From the NCBI RefSeq assembly GCF_040717445.1, contig NZ_JBFEFL010000001.1, positions 1,622,001 to 1,686,000 on the forward strand: 64,000 nucleotides of DNA. Reading direction: 5' to 3'. The notes under the pieces are model-generated. The model was not told where the DNA came from and did no database searches. It was given only the letters and a program-made list of their open reading frames with translations. This document shows, piece by piece, positions 11,349-19,549 of this stretch (position 1 is the stretch's first letter; every line of letters begins with the position of its first letter). The translations under genes and the position numbers were made by a program. Source of the stretch: Qipengyuania sp. JC766 (GTDB lineage: Bacteria > Pseudomonadota > Alphaproteobacteria > Sphingomonadales > Sphingomonadaceae).

Positions 11349-12110
11349 ATGAGTTCTTCCGACCGCATCTATACCGCCGGTCTCGTCGTCATCGGTGACG
11401 AGATCCTGTCCGGTCGCACCCACGACCGGAACATCGCCCAGGTCGCCAGCTGGCTGCAGGTACAGGGCATCAGGCTGGACGAAGTGCGCGTGGTGCCCGA
11501 CGTGCTGGAGCGGATCGTGGAAGCGGTGAACGCGCTGCGGGCGCGCAACGACTATCTCTTCACCACCGGCGGCATCGGCCCCACACATGACGACATCACG
11601 GTGGATGCCGTGGCGAACGCGCTGGGCGTGCCGGTCGTCATTCACCCGGAAGCGCGCGCGATCCTGGAACGATACTACGCCGACAAGGGCGGCGTGAACG
11701 AGGGCCGCCTGCGCATGGCCCGCACACCCGAAGGCGGCGAGCTGATCCCCAATATCCGGTCCGGCGCGCCGGGCATCAAGGTCGGCAACATCTTCCTGAT
11801 GGCGGGCGTGCCGCATATCTGCGCCGGGATGCTGGATGCGCTGACGGGAACGCTGGAAGGCGGCGCGCCGCTGCTGAGCGAGACGGTCGGCGGCTTCATT
11901 CCCGAAAGCGAGGTCTCGGTCCTGCTGCGCGAGGTCGAGGCATCGCACGAGAACTGCCAGATCGGCAGCTATCCCTTCTTTCGCGAAGGCAAGGTCGGCG
12001 CGAATTTCGTGGTCCGCAGCACCGATGCCGGCGCCCTGCGGGCATGCGTCGATGCGCTGTGCGAAGGTCTGCGCGAGCTGGGCTTCGACTTCACGCCCGG
12101 CGGCATCTGA
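11349..12110 (+). CDS. Molybdopterin-binding (MoaB/CinA N-terminal type) domain protein
   Basis: 253 residues. Consists of the MoCF_biosynth fold: the first motif is VVIGDEILSGRTHDRN, the second is FTTGGIGPTHDDITVDAVA. It lacks the C-terminal nicotinamide-nucleotide amidase domain of full CinA, so it is the short CinA-like form common in alphaproteobacteria. Role: probably pyridine-nucleotide or pterin-related pyrophosphatase chemistry; not established for the short form. moaA and moeA are 39 kb away, so the context does not prove a molybdenum-cofactor role. Confidence 0.85.
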   Translation: MSSSDRIYTAGLVVIGDEILSGRTHDRNIAQVASWLQVQGIRLDEVRVVPDVLERIVEAVNALRARNDYLFTTGGIGPTHDDITVDAVANALGVPVVIHPEARAILERYYADKGGVNEGRLRMARTPEGGELIPNIRSGAPGIKVGNIFLMAGVPHICAGMLDALTGTLEGGAPLLSETVGGFIPESEVSVLLREVEASHENCQIGSYPFFREGKVGANFVVRSTDAGALRACVDALCEGLRELGFDFTPGGI

Positions 12111-12168
12111 GGCCGGCGTCTGGGGCCGGTCACGCGGTCTTAACCGGCCTGCGCTAGGGCATTTGCCC

Positions 12169-13140
12169 ATGACGACGGTCTACATCACGGTCGATACGGA
12201 GTATTCCTCCGGCATGGCGAACGGCCCCTGCCCGGCCGAGCGCGCGGAAAACTACGCCCGGTCCATCGCCTGCATCACGCAGGACGGGCCGAGCGGCCTT
12301 ACCTACAAGCTGCAACGGCTGGAGGAATACGGCCAGAAGGCGGTCTTTTTCGTCGACCCGATGCCCGCGCTCGTCTGGGGCGTGGCGGCGATCGAGGATA
12401 TCGTCGCGCCGATCCTCAATGCAGGCCAGGACGTGCAGTTGCACTGCCATACCGAATGGCTCGGCATCGCAGGTGCGGACAACCCCTTCGGCGTGACCGG
12501 GGACCACATCAAGGATTTCGCGCTGGAGGACCAGTGCCGGATCCTGGAATGGGCGCGGGACACTCTGGTTGCCGCCGGCGCGCGCATGCCGGTCGCGTTC
12601 CGGGCGGGCAATTACGGCGCCAACGACGATACGTTGCGCGCCCTGCGCCAGATCGGCATCCGCTACGACAGCAGCCACACGCCCGGCATCATCGACGGCC
12701 ACTGCGCCATCTCGCTCGGCCCGGACGACCGGCAGGCCATGCTCCACAAGGGCATCGTCGAAGTGCCGGCGGGCTGCATCGCGACCATCGGCGGGGGCCT
12801 GCGCCATGCGCAGATCTGCGCCCTGTCGCTGCGCGAGATGACCGATGCGATCCGTCATGCGCGCAACGAAGGCCTGCCCTGTTTCACGCTGGTCTCGCAC
12901 AGCTTCGAACTGGTCAACCGCCGCACGCTGCAGCCCAACAAGATCATCCGGGCGCGCTTCGACGGTCTGTGCCGATCGCTTCAGGCCATGCGCGGCGTGC
13001 GCACCGGCACCTATCACGACGATCCGCCGCTGCCCGACCCTTCGAAGCATTCGACCGAGCCGCTCCCCGCCGATGCCTGGCGCAGCAGCGTTCGCGTGGC
13101 GGAGCAACTGGTTTCGAACACGCTCTACGGCGCGCTGTGA
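12169..13140 (+). CDS. Polysaccharide deacetylase family protein (WalW-like)
   Basis: 323 residues. NodB-homology carbohydrate esterase fold: TVYITVDTEYSS holds the catalytic and metal Asp region, VQLHCHTEWLG the His pair, and FRAGNYGANDDTLRAL the conserved RxGxY-type motif. No signal peptide is evident, so it would act in the cytoplasm or need another route. Its stop overlaps the start of the acyltransferase gene (GTGA), which marks a two-gene unit. Expected role is deacetylation or editing of a surface glycan precursor. The ATG at 12169 gives a normal domain start; upstream codons only shadow the preceding gene. Confidence 0.8.
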   Translation: MTTVYITVDTEYSSGMANGPCPAERAENYARSIACITQDGPSGLTYKLQRLEEYGQKAVFFVDPMPALVWGVAAIEDIVAPILNAGQDVQLHCHTEWLGIAGADNPFGVTGDHIKDFALEDQCRILEWARDTLVAAGARMPVAFRAGNYGANDDTLRALRQIGIRYDSSHTPGIIDGHCAISLGPDDRQAMLHKGIVEVPAGCIATIGGGLRHAQICALSLREMTDAIRHARNEGLPCFTLVSHSFELVNRRTLQPNKIIRARFDGLCRSLQAMRGVRTGTYHDDPPLPDPSKHSTEPLPADAWRSSVRVAEQLVSNTLYGAL

Positions 13141-14072
13141 CCGCCCCTCCATACCCGGAGACGCAGGCGGTGGACATCCCGTTCGTAATCGGCTCGCGGC
13201 GGATCGCGTCCGTCCGGCGGCAGCTCGTCCCGGCCTCCTTCACGCTGGAAGACATACTGGAGCAGCGCGCCGGTCCGATCGATGCGGTTCCCGCCGGCGG
13301 CGCCGACGGGCTGCGTGTCATGTCCGCCCCGGTCGACCGGCTGGACTCCATCCGCGAAAAATTCGCAGGCTATGTCATGGGCGGCTACGCGGAATATCCG
13401 CGCCACTTCATCCGCATGGACGGGAGCTTCGAGGATTACCTCGCCGGCTTCTCCGGCAAGACCCGCTCGACCCTTCGCCGCAAGCAACGCAAGCTGGAGC
13501 AGGAGCTGGGTGGAACACTGGACATCCGGGAATACACCGACCCGGACCGGATCGAGCGCTTCTTCGACATCGCCGTGCCCCTCTCGCGCCGCACCTACCA
13601 GGCGCGGCTCCTCGATGCGGGCCTCCCGGAAAGCCCCGCCGCACGGCGAAAAACGGCCGAAAAGGCCGCCGCTGGGGACATGCGATGCTACCTCCTGTTC
13701 GCCGGCGAAGACCCGATCGCCTATCTCTCCCTGCCCGTAGAAAACCGCACCCTGGTCTACGCGCATCTCGGCTATGATCCTGATTGGGCGAGACTTTCTC
13801 CGGGCACGGTGTTGCAAATGGTGGCGCTGGAACGGCTCTTCGCGGAAAACCGGTTCAGCTATTTCGACTTCACCGAAGGCGACGGCGCGCACAAGGCGAT
13901 GTTCGGAACCGACAGCGTCCGCTGCGCCTCCTTCTACCTCCTACGCCCATCGTTGGCGAACCGCTCGCTCCTCTGGTCGCTGACCGCATTCGACAACGCA
14001 GTCGCCGCAACGAAAGCAACCGCCGAGCGCATCGGCGCCGTATCCGCCGCGCGCCGCATCCTGCGCGCCTGA
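13137..14072 (+). CDS. GNAT/FemAB-like acyltransferase (CelD/BioF2 type)
   Basis: 311 residues from the GTG at 13137, which overlaps the deacetylase stop. The C-terminal half carries the acetyltransferase-6 fold: a basic helix (GKTRSTLRRKQRKLEQELGG) near residues 110-129, then YLLFAGEDPIAYLSLP, LVYAHLGYDPDW and the terminal FDFTEGDGAHKAMFG, which is typical of exopolysaccharide-associated CelD-like proteins. Likely transfers an acyl or aminoacyl group in capsule or exopolysaccharide assembly. Coupling to the deacetylase implies both act on the same glycan (inference). Confidence 0.8.
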   Translation: MTAPPYPETQAVDIPFVIGSRRIASVRRQLVPASFTLEDILEQRAGPIDAVPAGGADGLRVMSAPVDRLDSIREKFAGYVMGGYAEYPRHFIRMDGSFEDYLAGFSGKTRSTLRRKQRKLEQELGGTLDIREYTDPDRIERFFDIAVPLSRRTYQARLLDAGLPESPAARRKTAEKAAAGDMRCYLLFAGEDPIAYLSLPVENRTLVYAHLGYDPDWARLSPGTVLQMVALERLFAENRFSYFDFTEGDGAHKAMFGTDSVRCASFYLLRPSLANRSLLWSLTAFDNAVAATKATAERIGAVSAARRILRA

Positions 14073-14155
14073 GGTTGGGGAGTCTCCCTCGGGGAACCGC
14101 GGGGCCTCCTCCGCGATGTAGGCAGCAGACGTCCGGTCGCAGAAGGATACCGTCC

Positions 14156-14749
14156 ATGAATACCACCACTCTCATCATCATAGCGGTGGTGATCGTCCTG
14201 CTCGTTTTCGCCTACTGGATCGTGCAGCGACGGACCACGGATCACCTGCGCGAAGGCTTCGGCGAGGAATACGATCAGGCGGTTGCAAGCAAGGGCAGCC
14301 TTTCGAAGGCGGAGCGCGAACTCGCGGAACGGCAGAAACGCGTCTCCCAGTACGAAATCACGCCCCTAACCACGCAACAGCGGGCCGAATTCTCGGCGCG
14401 CTGGCAAGCGGTCCAAGGTGAATTCGTGGACGATCCCGGCAGTGCCAACACGAATGCCGCGGCGCTCGTCAGGGATGCTATGCAGGCCCGCGGCTACCCG
14501 ACCGAGAACTTCGAGAGCCAGGCCGCCGATTTGTCGGTGGAGCATCCCAAGGTCGTACAACATTACCGCGCGGCGCACACCGTTGCGCTCAAGCATACCG
14601 ATGGCGAGGCCACGACCGAAGAACTGCGCCGCGCCATGCAGGACTACCGCGCGCTATTCGATGTTCTGGTGACCGACGGCGCGGAGGACAGCCACGAGAG
14701 GACGGTCGTGAGCCGCGACCTGCCGCCCACGTCACCCCATTCGCCCTGA
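14156..14749 (+). CDS. Membrane-anchored protein of unknown function
   Basis: 197 residues. One N-terminal transmembrane helix (residues about 4-22, TTLIIIAVVIVLLVFAYWIV) is followed by a charged soluble part containing REGFGEEYDQAV and a heptad-like helix (SLSKAERELAERQKRVSQYE). This resembles small anchored proteins often annotated only as hypothetical in sphingomonads. The ATG at 14156 places the helix at the very N-terminus; the AGAAGGA at 14140-14146 is the likely ribosome binding site. The convergent small gene begins 5 bp after its stop. I do not recognise a function. Confidence 0.75.
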   Translation: MNTTTLIIIAVVIVLLVFAYWIVQRRTTDHLREGFGEEYDQAVASKGSLSKAERELAERQKRVSQYEITPLTTQQRAEFSARWQAVQGEFVDDPGSANTNAAALVRDAMQARGYPTENFESQAADLSVEHPKVVQHYRAAHTVALKHTDGEATTEELRRAMQDYRALFDVLVTDGAEDSHERTVVSRDLPPTSPHSP

Positions 14750-14754
14750 TCCTC

Positions 14755-14931
14755 TCAGAGGTCGATATCCTTGCGCGGTTCCTCGGCCATTTCTTCCCGC
14801 AGCTTCTTTGCGCCGAGATCAGCTTCGCGCTCCGCCCCGCGCTTGTCGGAACGATTACGCGACCACGCATAGATCAGGGCAGCCAGCAGAAGTACGGGGC
14901 CGAGTACGGTAACGATCGGGAGAATATCCAT
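14755..14931 (-). CDS. Small single-pass membrane protein (58 aa)
   Basis: Starts with MDILPIVTVLGPVLLLAALI, one transmembrane helix, then a charged tail (RNRSDKRGAEREADLGAKKL). An AAGGAAA ribosome binding site sits 7 bp upstream of the ATG chosen; a longer in-frame reading to 15024 adds a basic stretch without such a site. No family recognised. It lies just beyond the rplA terminator on the same strand, so it is a separate unit. Confidence 0.6.
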   Translation of the reverse strand: MDILPIVTVLGPVLLLAALIYAWSRNRSDKRGAEREADLGAKKLREEMAEEPRKDIDL

Positions 14932-15027
14932 CCGGGTTTCCTTCGTTGTCCTTTCCCGTCCAACGCGGAAACGCGCGGTTCTTTCCGCTGACCGGGCGAA
15001 AGACCGCCGGACATCGGACCGCACATG

Positions 15028-15066
15028 CGAAAAGGGCCGGAGGATTTCTCCCCCGGCCCTTTTTCT
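15028..15066. terminator. Rho-independent terminator downstream of rplA
   Basis: AAAAGGGCCGG and CCGGCCCTTTTT form an 11-bp stem around a 12-nt loop, with T runs on both strands. It sits about 25 bp beyond the rplA stop and could also stop transcription in the other direction. Confidence 0.85.
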
Positions 15067-15090
15067 AAGACTAAGTAGCTGACCCCCGGA

Positions 15091-15792
15091 TCAGGCGCCC
15101 TCGACTTCCGCGAGGTCGATCTTCAGGCCCGGCCCCATCGACGAGGTCAGGGAGACCTTGCGGACGTACTTGCCCTTCGCGCCCGACGGCTTCGCCTTCA
15201 CGACCGCGTCGGTGATCGCCTTGAAATTGGCCTTCAGCTTGTCGTCCTCGAACGAGAGCTTGCCGATACCCGAGTGGATGATGCCCATCTTCTCGACACG
15301 GAACTCGACTTGGCCGCCCTTGGCGTCCTTTACGGCCTGCTCCACGTTCGGAGTGACGGTGCCCAGCTTCGGGTTCGGCATCAGGCCCTTGGGACCGAGA
15401 ACCTTACCGAGACGGCCGACGACGCCCATCATGTCCGGCGTGGCGATCACGCGGTCATAATCGAGGTTGCCGTTCTGCATGTCTTCCATCAGGTCTTCCG
15501 CACCGACCTTGTCGGCACCGGCGGCCAGCGCCTTGTCGGCATTGTCGCCCTTGGCGAACACGGCGACCTTCACGTCCTTGCCGGTACCCGACGGGAGCGA
15601 GACCATGCCGCGCACCATCTGGTCCGCGTGGCGCGGATCGACGCCCAGGTTCATCGCGACTTCGACCGTCTGGTCGAACTTCACGGTTTCGCCCAGTTCG
15701 CGCAGGAGACCCAGCGCTTCTTCAAGGGTGTAGAGCTTTTCGCTGTCGGTCTTCTCGGCAACGATCTTCTGACGCTTCGTCATGGTAGCCAT
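15091..15792 (-). CDS. rplA: 50S ribosomal protein L1
   Basis: 233 residues, full length. Binds 23S rRNA at the L1 stalk and in many bacteria represses its own operon by binding the leader mRNA. Seen: [19 protein letters not shown], the [20 protein letters not shown] segment and [15 protein letters not shown], all hallmark L1 sequences. Starts 2 bp after the rplK stop with a GGAGGG site lying inside the rplK end, so L11 and L1 are co-translated. Last gene of the unit before the terminator at 15028-15066. Confidence 0.98.
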   Translation of the reverse strand: MATMTKRQKIVAEKTDSEKLYTLEEALGLLRELGETVKFDQTVEVAMNLGVDPRHADQMVRGMVSLPSGTGKDVKVAVFAKGDNADKALAAGADKVGAEDLMEDMQNGNLDYDRVIATPDMMGVVGRLGKVLGPKGLMPNPKLGTVTPNVEQAVKDAKGGQVEFRVEKMGIIHSGIGKLSFEDDKLKANFKAITDAVVKAKPSGAKGKYVRKVSLTSSMGPGLKIDLAEVEGA

Positions 15793-15794
15793 GT

Positions 15795-16226
15795 TCAGCC
15801 CTCCACCACTTCGAGGCCCATCGAGCGGGCGGAGCCGGCGATGATCTTCTTGGCCTGTTCGATGTCGTTCGCATTGAGATCGGCCATCTTGGTTTCGGCG
15901 ATCTCGGCGAGCTGGCTCTGCTTGATCGAGCCGATGATGTTCTTGCCGGGCTCCTTCGAACCGGACTTGATCTTCATCGCCTTCTTGATGAGGAAGCTGG
16001 CCGGCGGGCTCTTGGTGACGAAGGTGAAGCTGCGATCCGCATAGACCGTGATCTTGGTCGGGATCGGTGCGCCCTTCTCGAGATCCTGCGTCGCGGCGTT
16101 GAACGCCTTGCAGAATTCCATGATATTGACGCCGCGCTGACCGAGCGCAGGGCCGATCGGCGGGGACGGATTGGCGGTGCCGGCGGGCACCTGAAGGTTG
16201 ATGTAACCTTCGATCTTCTTGGCCAT
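15795..16226 (-). CDS. rplK: 50S ribosomal protein L11
   Basis: 143 residues. Forms the GTPase-associated centre with 23S rRNA. Seen: [35 protein letters not shown] and the C-terminal RNA-binding domain ending in [11 protein letters not shown]. The ribosome binding site AAGGAGG precedes the ATG at good spacing. A leader of about 130 nt separates the start from a promoter-like sequence at 16359-16386 and may hold the L1 autoregulatory site. Confidence 0.98.
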   Translation of the reverse strand: MAKKIEGYINLQVPAGTANPSPPIGPALGQRGVNIMEFCKAFNAATQDLEKGAPIPTKITVYADRSFTFVTKSPPASFLIKKAMKIKSGSKEPGKNIIGSIKQSQLAEIAETKMADLNANDIEQAKKIIAGSARSMGLEVVEG

Positions 16227-16358
16227 GGGAGGCCTCCTTTTCTCACTGTCGGCACCGCGGATCGCGATGCCTCATGGTAAGCGGTAATGGCGGGCCGCCT
16301 TGGCGACCCTTCCGCGGTTTACCGGTCCGACGCGACGAACGCGGGAACCGGAGCGGCG

Positions 16359-16386
16359 CACATAGCGTGCGCCCTCGATTCTGCAA
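16359..16386 (-). promoter_or_regulatory. Probable promoter for rplKA in the nusG-rplK gap
   Basis: On the minus strand TTGCAG, a 16-bp spacer and TATGTG are present, 133 bp before the rplK start. The 217-bp gap between nusG and rplK holds no gene and fits a regulated leader. No hairpin matching the 23S L1 site was worked out. Confidence 0.35.
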
Positions 16387-16443
16387 GCTTTAGTGTATCT
16401 GCACGAGCAGGCGCAGAAAGAACCGAATCCGAGTTTCGCTGCC

Positions 16444-16980
16444 CTACTTGACCAGTTCGACCTGTTCGAATTCGAGTTCGACCGGGGTCGCGCGGCCGAA
16501 GATGCTGACGCTGACCTTGACCTTCGCCTTGTCGAAATCGAGTTCTTCCACGACGCCGTTGAAGCTGGCAAAGGGACCGTCGAGAACCTTGACCTGGTCG
16601 CCGATCTCGTAATCGATCGAAATGTCCTGCTTGGGCTTGGACTTCGCTTCTTCCACTCCGCCGAAATAGCGGGCGGCTTCCTTCTCGCTGATCGGCTGCG
16701 GCTTATTGTCGTTACCAAGGAAGCCGGTCACCTTCGGAGTGTTCTTGACGAGGTGGTACACGTCGTCCGTCAGCTTCAGCTTGGCGAGCACGTAGCCGGG
16801 CATGAACTTGCGTTCGACCTGCACCTTCTTGCCGCGCTTCACTTCCGTCACGGTTTCGGTGGGGACCTCTACCGCCTCGACGCCTTCGGACAGGCCAAGG
16901 CGTTCGGCTTCGGAAATGATCGCGTCGCGAACCTTGTTCTCGAAACCGGAATAGGCGTGAATGATGTACCAGCGGGCCAT
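16444..16980 (-). CDS. nusG: Transcription termination/antitermination factor NusG
   Basis: 178 residues. Binds RNA polymerase and couples it to the ribosome or Rho. N-terminal NGN domain ([20 protein letters not shown], then [13 protein letters not shown]) and C-terminal KOW domain ([20 protein letters not shown]). The start at 16980 gives the canonical N-terminus; an in-frame ATG 48 bp upstream adds residues not seen in the family. secE lies 26 bp upstream in the same unit. Confidence 0.97.
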   Translation of the reverse strand: MARWYIIHAYSGFENKVRDAIISEAERLGLSEGVEAVEVPTETVTEVKRGKKVQVERKFMPGYVLAKLKLTDDVYHLVKNTPKVTGFLGNDNKPQPISEKEAARYFGGVEEAKSKPKQDISIDYEIGDQVKVLDGPFASFNGVVEELDFDKAKVKVSVSIFGRATPVELEFEQVELVK

Positions 16981-17006
16981 GAAATGTCCTGTGTCGTAGT
17001 GCGCGC

Positions 17007-17201
17007 TCAGACGAGCGACAGCAGCCATTGCACGATGGCGCCGAACGCCGAATCGATGCCGAAGAAGAAGAGCGAAAGGATCAGCGTCAGGATGAAGACG
17101 AAGATCGCCATCTGGACGGTTTCCTGACGGCTCGGCCAGACGACCTTGCTTGCTTCGGTGCGGACCTGCCGGATGAATTCGCCGGGATTGACCTTGGCCA
17201 T
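17007..17201 (-). CDS. secE: Preprotein translocase subunit SecE
   Basis: 64 residues, the short one-helix alphaproteobacterial type. The conserved amphipathic segment FIRQVRTEASKVVWPSRQET is followed by a single transmembrane helix (QMAIFVFILTLILSLFFFGI). It clamps SecY in the inner-membrane channel. First gene of the secE-nusG unit; a promoter-like element lies at 17315-17343. Confidence 0.96.
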   Translation of the reverse strand: MAKVNPGEFIRQVRTEASKVVWPSRQETVQMAIFVFILTLILSLFFFGIDSAFGAIVQWLLSLV

Positions 17202-17314
17202 GTGCCTCTTCGCCTTCGCGTTACTGTCTCGTGCCTTCCGGGATGGGGAGATCGCCGCCCCGGTTCAAGTCCGGGAGGGGCTTCATGAAGTCTCCGATGT
17301 CGGAAAGTGGCGGC

Positions 17315-17343
17315 TATCTAAGCCGGCCGTGCCGAATTGGCAA
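17315..17343 (-). promoter_or_regulatory. Probable sigma-70 promoter of secE-nusG
   Basis: TTGCCA, a 17-bp spacer and TAGATA on the minus strand, about 115 bp before the secE start. Its layout matches the element upstream of tRNA-Trp at 19476-19504 (TTGCCA, 17 bp, TAGACG). The 246-bp divergent gap shared with the symporter gene holds no other feature I can support. Confidence 0.45.
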
Positions 17344-17447
17344 GACCGGACCGGGCGACGGGGCAAGGTGTGTGACAAAGCCGTTGCAGGGGTTACTTCC
17401 GGGCACTAGCGTGCCTGCCCAAAGGGATCACCTGAGGGGAAAAATTC

Positions 17448-18971
17448 ATGGCAGTCGACGTACCGCAGTCGCTGGGCGACCGTCTCGTCCAGCCGGTCAC
17501 CAACATATCGGACTTCATCTGGGTCGGCACGTGGAACGGGGTCGAAGTACTCCCCTTCCCGCCGATGACGATCGTCCTTCTGGGTATCGGGCTGTGGATC
17601 ATGATCGGGCTGCGGTTCTATCCGATCGTCAAGCTCGGCAGCGCCTTCAAGGGTCTTTTCGCGAGCCGGAAGAGCGCGGGCGAAGGCGAGATCAGCCCGT
17701 TCGCCGCGCTTTCGACAGCGCTGTCCGGGCAGGTCGGCACGGGTAACCTCGCGGGCGTCGCAACGGCGATCGCGCTGGGCGGTCCCGGGGCGATCTTCTG
17801 GATGTGGATCACGGCCCTCTTCGGCATGGCGCTCGCCTTTGCCGAAGGCAGCCTGGCGATCCGGTATCGCGAGCGGACCAGCGACGGCGTCCTGCGCGGC
17901 GGCCCGATGACCTACATCATGATGGGCCTTGGCAAGAAGTGGACCTGGCTCGCCATCCTGTTCTGCCTCGGAACGCTTTTTTCCGCGCTCGTCACGGGCA
18001 ACTCCATCCAGTCGAACGCGGTCGCGGACGGGCTCAACGAACTGTTCGGGATCGAGGAATGGCTCGGCGGGCTTATCGTGGCGATCCTGGTCTTCGTCGT
18101 CATCATCGGGGGCATCAAGTCCATCGGGAACGTGGCCGAAAAGGTCGTTCCGTTCATGGCAGCCGCCTACATCGTGATGGCCCTCATCGCGCTGATCCTG
18201 AATTTCGGCGATCTGGGCGAAACCTTCAGCCGCATATTCGCAGGAGCCTTCAGTGCGCAGGCGGCGAGCGGCGGGTTCGTTGGCGCAGCGCTGATTATCG
18301 CGATCCGCGCCGGCGTCGCGCGCGGTCTCTTCTCCAACGAGGCGGGCCAGGGCTCCACGGCCATCGCGCACGCGGTCGCGCAGACCAACGATCCCGAGCA
18401 ACAGGGCCGGATGGCCATGCTCGGCACGTTTATCGACACGATCGTCATCTGCACCATGACCGCACTGGTCATCCTGACGGTGCGGGGCGATTTCACGGCC
18501 GGTGGTCAGCAGGTGCTCCATGCCTGGCAATCGGATCGCGTCGGCTTCGAAATGACCAGCGGCGCGTTCGCCGCGGCCTTCCCGTTCGAACTGGCATCCG
18601 TGCCGATCGGAACGCTGGTCGCATCCATCGCCCTCATCCTGTTCGTGTTCACCACTCTCCTTACCTGGAGCTATTACGGCGAGCGGGCGATCACCTTCCT
18701 GTACGACCGGATCCCCGGCTCCACCCGCGGCGGCGAACGCGTGCTGCACATGGCGTGGCGCGTTCTGTGGTGCGTCGTGATCTTCATCGGTGCGGCCCAG
18801 CCGAGCGAGCTGGTGTGGCGTTTGGGCGATATCTCGAACGCCGCAATGGCATTGCCCAACCTGCTCGCGCTCGCCCTGCTATCGGGCGTGGTATTCAAGC
18901 TGGCAAAAGGCCAGCGCGATGCCGGACGGACCCATACGGCCGAAACTCCGGAAGAACCCGAAGAATACTGA
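17448..18971 (+). CDS. Alanine/sodium symporter (AGCS family)
   Basis: 507 residues, multi-pass inner-membrane protein. Family signatures: SGQVGTGNLAGVATAIALGG and GPGAIFWMWITALFGMA, followed by RGGPMTYIM and FSNEAGQGSTAIAHAVA. Uses the sodium gradient to import alanine or glycine (family knowledge). The ATG at 17448 follows a GAGGGGAAAAATTC stretch that serves as ribosome binding site. It stands alone on the plus strand between secE and tRNA-Trp, both on the minus strand, so it interrupts a neighbourhood that is contiguous in many relatives. Confidence 0.92.
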   Translation: MAVDVPQSLGDRLVQPVTNISDFIWVGTWNGVEVLPFPPMTIVLLGIGLWIMIGLRFYPIVKLGSAFKGLFASRKSAGEGEISPFAALSTALSGQVGTGNLAGVATAIALGGPGAIFWMWITALFGMALAFAEGSLAIRYRERTSDGVLRGGPMTYIMMGLGKKWTWLAILFCLGTLFSALVTGNSIQSNAVADGLNELFGIEEWLGGLIVAILVFVVIIGGIKSIGNVAEKVVPFMAAAYIVMALIALILNFGDLGETFSRIFAGAFSAQAASGGFVGAALIIAIRAGVARGLFSNEAGQGSTAIAHAVAQTNDPEQQGRMAMLGTFIDTIVICTMTALVILTVRGDFTAGGQQVLHAWQSDRVGFEMTSGAFAAAFPFELASVPIGTLVASIALILFVFTTLLTWSYYGERAITFLYDRIPGSTRGGERVLHMAWRVLWCVVIFIGAAQPSELVWRLGDISNAAMALPNLLALALLSGVVFKLAKGQRDAGRTHTAETPEEPEEY

Positions 18972-18986
18972 TCGATGGAATCGAAA

Positions 18987-19010
18987 GGGGCCGGTCTCGC
19001 GACCGGTCCC
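18987..19010. terminator. Strong GC hairpin between the symporter gene and the 48-aa ORF
   Basis: GGGGCCGGTC and GACCGGTCCC form a 10-bp stem (one G-T pair) closed by TCGC. It lies 16 bp after the symporter stop. There is no real T run, so efficiency is uncertain; it could serve both convergent genes. Confidence 0.6.
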
Positions 19011-19032
19011 TTCAAGACTAGATCGGATTGTC

Positions 19033-19179
19033 TCAGCGCCCGAACAAGCGGGCCAAAAGACCGGGTTCCTGCATCGGCTGTATCTTGCCGTGTTTCATCA
19101 TGCGCATCGACGCATCGCTATGGGCGCGCGGCATCACCCAGGCATCGGGGCGACTGCTGCGGAAGCTGTAACTGGACAT
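19033..19179 (-). CDS. Conserved-looking small protein, 48 aa
   Basis: Reads MSSYSFRSSRPDAWVMPRAH and ends GLLARLFGR. A near-perfect ribosome binding site (AAGGAGG, 7 bp before the ATG) and a composition unlike random high-GC ORFs support it as real. Small proteins with a similar N-terminal SSYSFRS-type start and a terminal ARLFG motif occur in sphingomonads as hypothetical proteins, to my memory; I cannot verify this here. It is basic, has no membrane segment and lies between tRNA-Trp and the symporter gene. Function unknown. Confidence 0.65.
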   Translation of the reverse strand: MSSYSFRSSRPDAWVMPRAHSDASMRMMKHGKIQPMQEPGLLARLFGR

Positions 19180-19387
19180 GGCTGACCTCCTTCAGTGTTG
19201 CCTCCATCCATCGCTACAAATGAACGCTTCGCCGTGAGGTTCCCATGAACCCGTGGTTCATGCGCGGCACATTTCCGTTAACGATCGAGACCTACGGAAT
19301 ATCGCGAACTTGGCGCGACGCCGATCGCGCGGAATGCGCGCCGCCAAGGTCAGCCTTCAAGGCCGCCGGGATTGATCCGAAGGAAAA

Positions 19388-19463
19388 TGGCAGGGGTGAC
19401 AGGATTCGAACCCGTGGCCCTCGGTTTTGGAGACCGATGCTCTACCAGCTGAGCTACACCCCT
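19388..19463 (-). tRNA. trpT: tRNA-Trp (CCA anticodon)
   Basis: A complete cloverleaf reads on the minus strand from AGGGGTGTAGCTCAG to CACCCCTG with an encoded CCA tail (19388-19390). The anticodon loop is CTCCAAAA, anticodon CCA. D-loop (AGCTGGTAGAGC) and T-loop (GGGTTCGAATCC) are canonical. Confidence 0.98.
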
Positions 19464-19475
19464 GCAGGTCGGGCG

Positions 19476-19504
19476 CGTCTAGAGCGAGCGGTTGCACTTG
19501 GCAA
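19476..19504 (-). promoter_or_regulatory. Probable promoter of tRNA-Trp
   Basis: TTGCCA, a 17-bp spacer and TAGACG on the minus strand end 13 bp before the mature 5' end of the tRNA, an ideal place for a tRNA promoter. Confidence 0.45.
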
Positions 19505-19549
19505 GCGGATGGTGAGATAGGAACCCCAACCGGACCCGATATCTCGATC

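Noticed and set aside
19245..19520. 91-residue plus-strand ORF
   Set aside because: It reads through the antisense of tRNA-Trp, giving the well-known spurious GDRIRTRGPRFWRP peptide.
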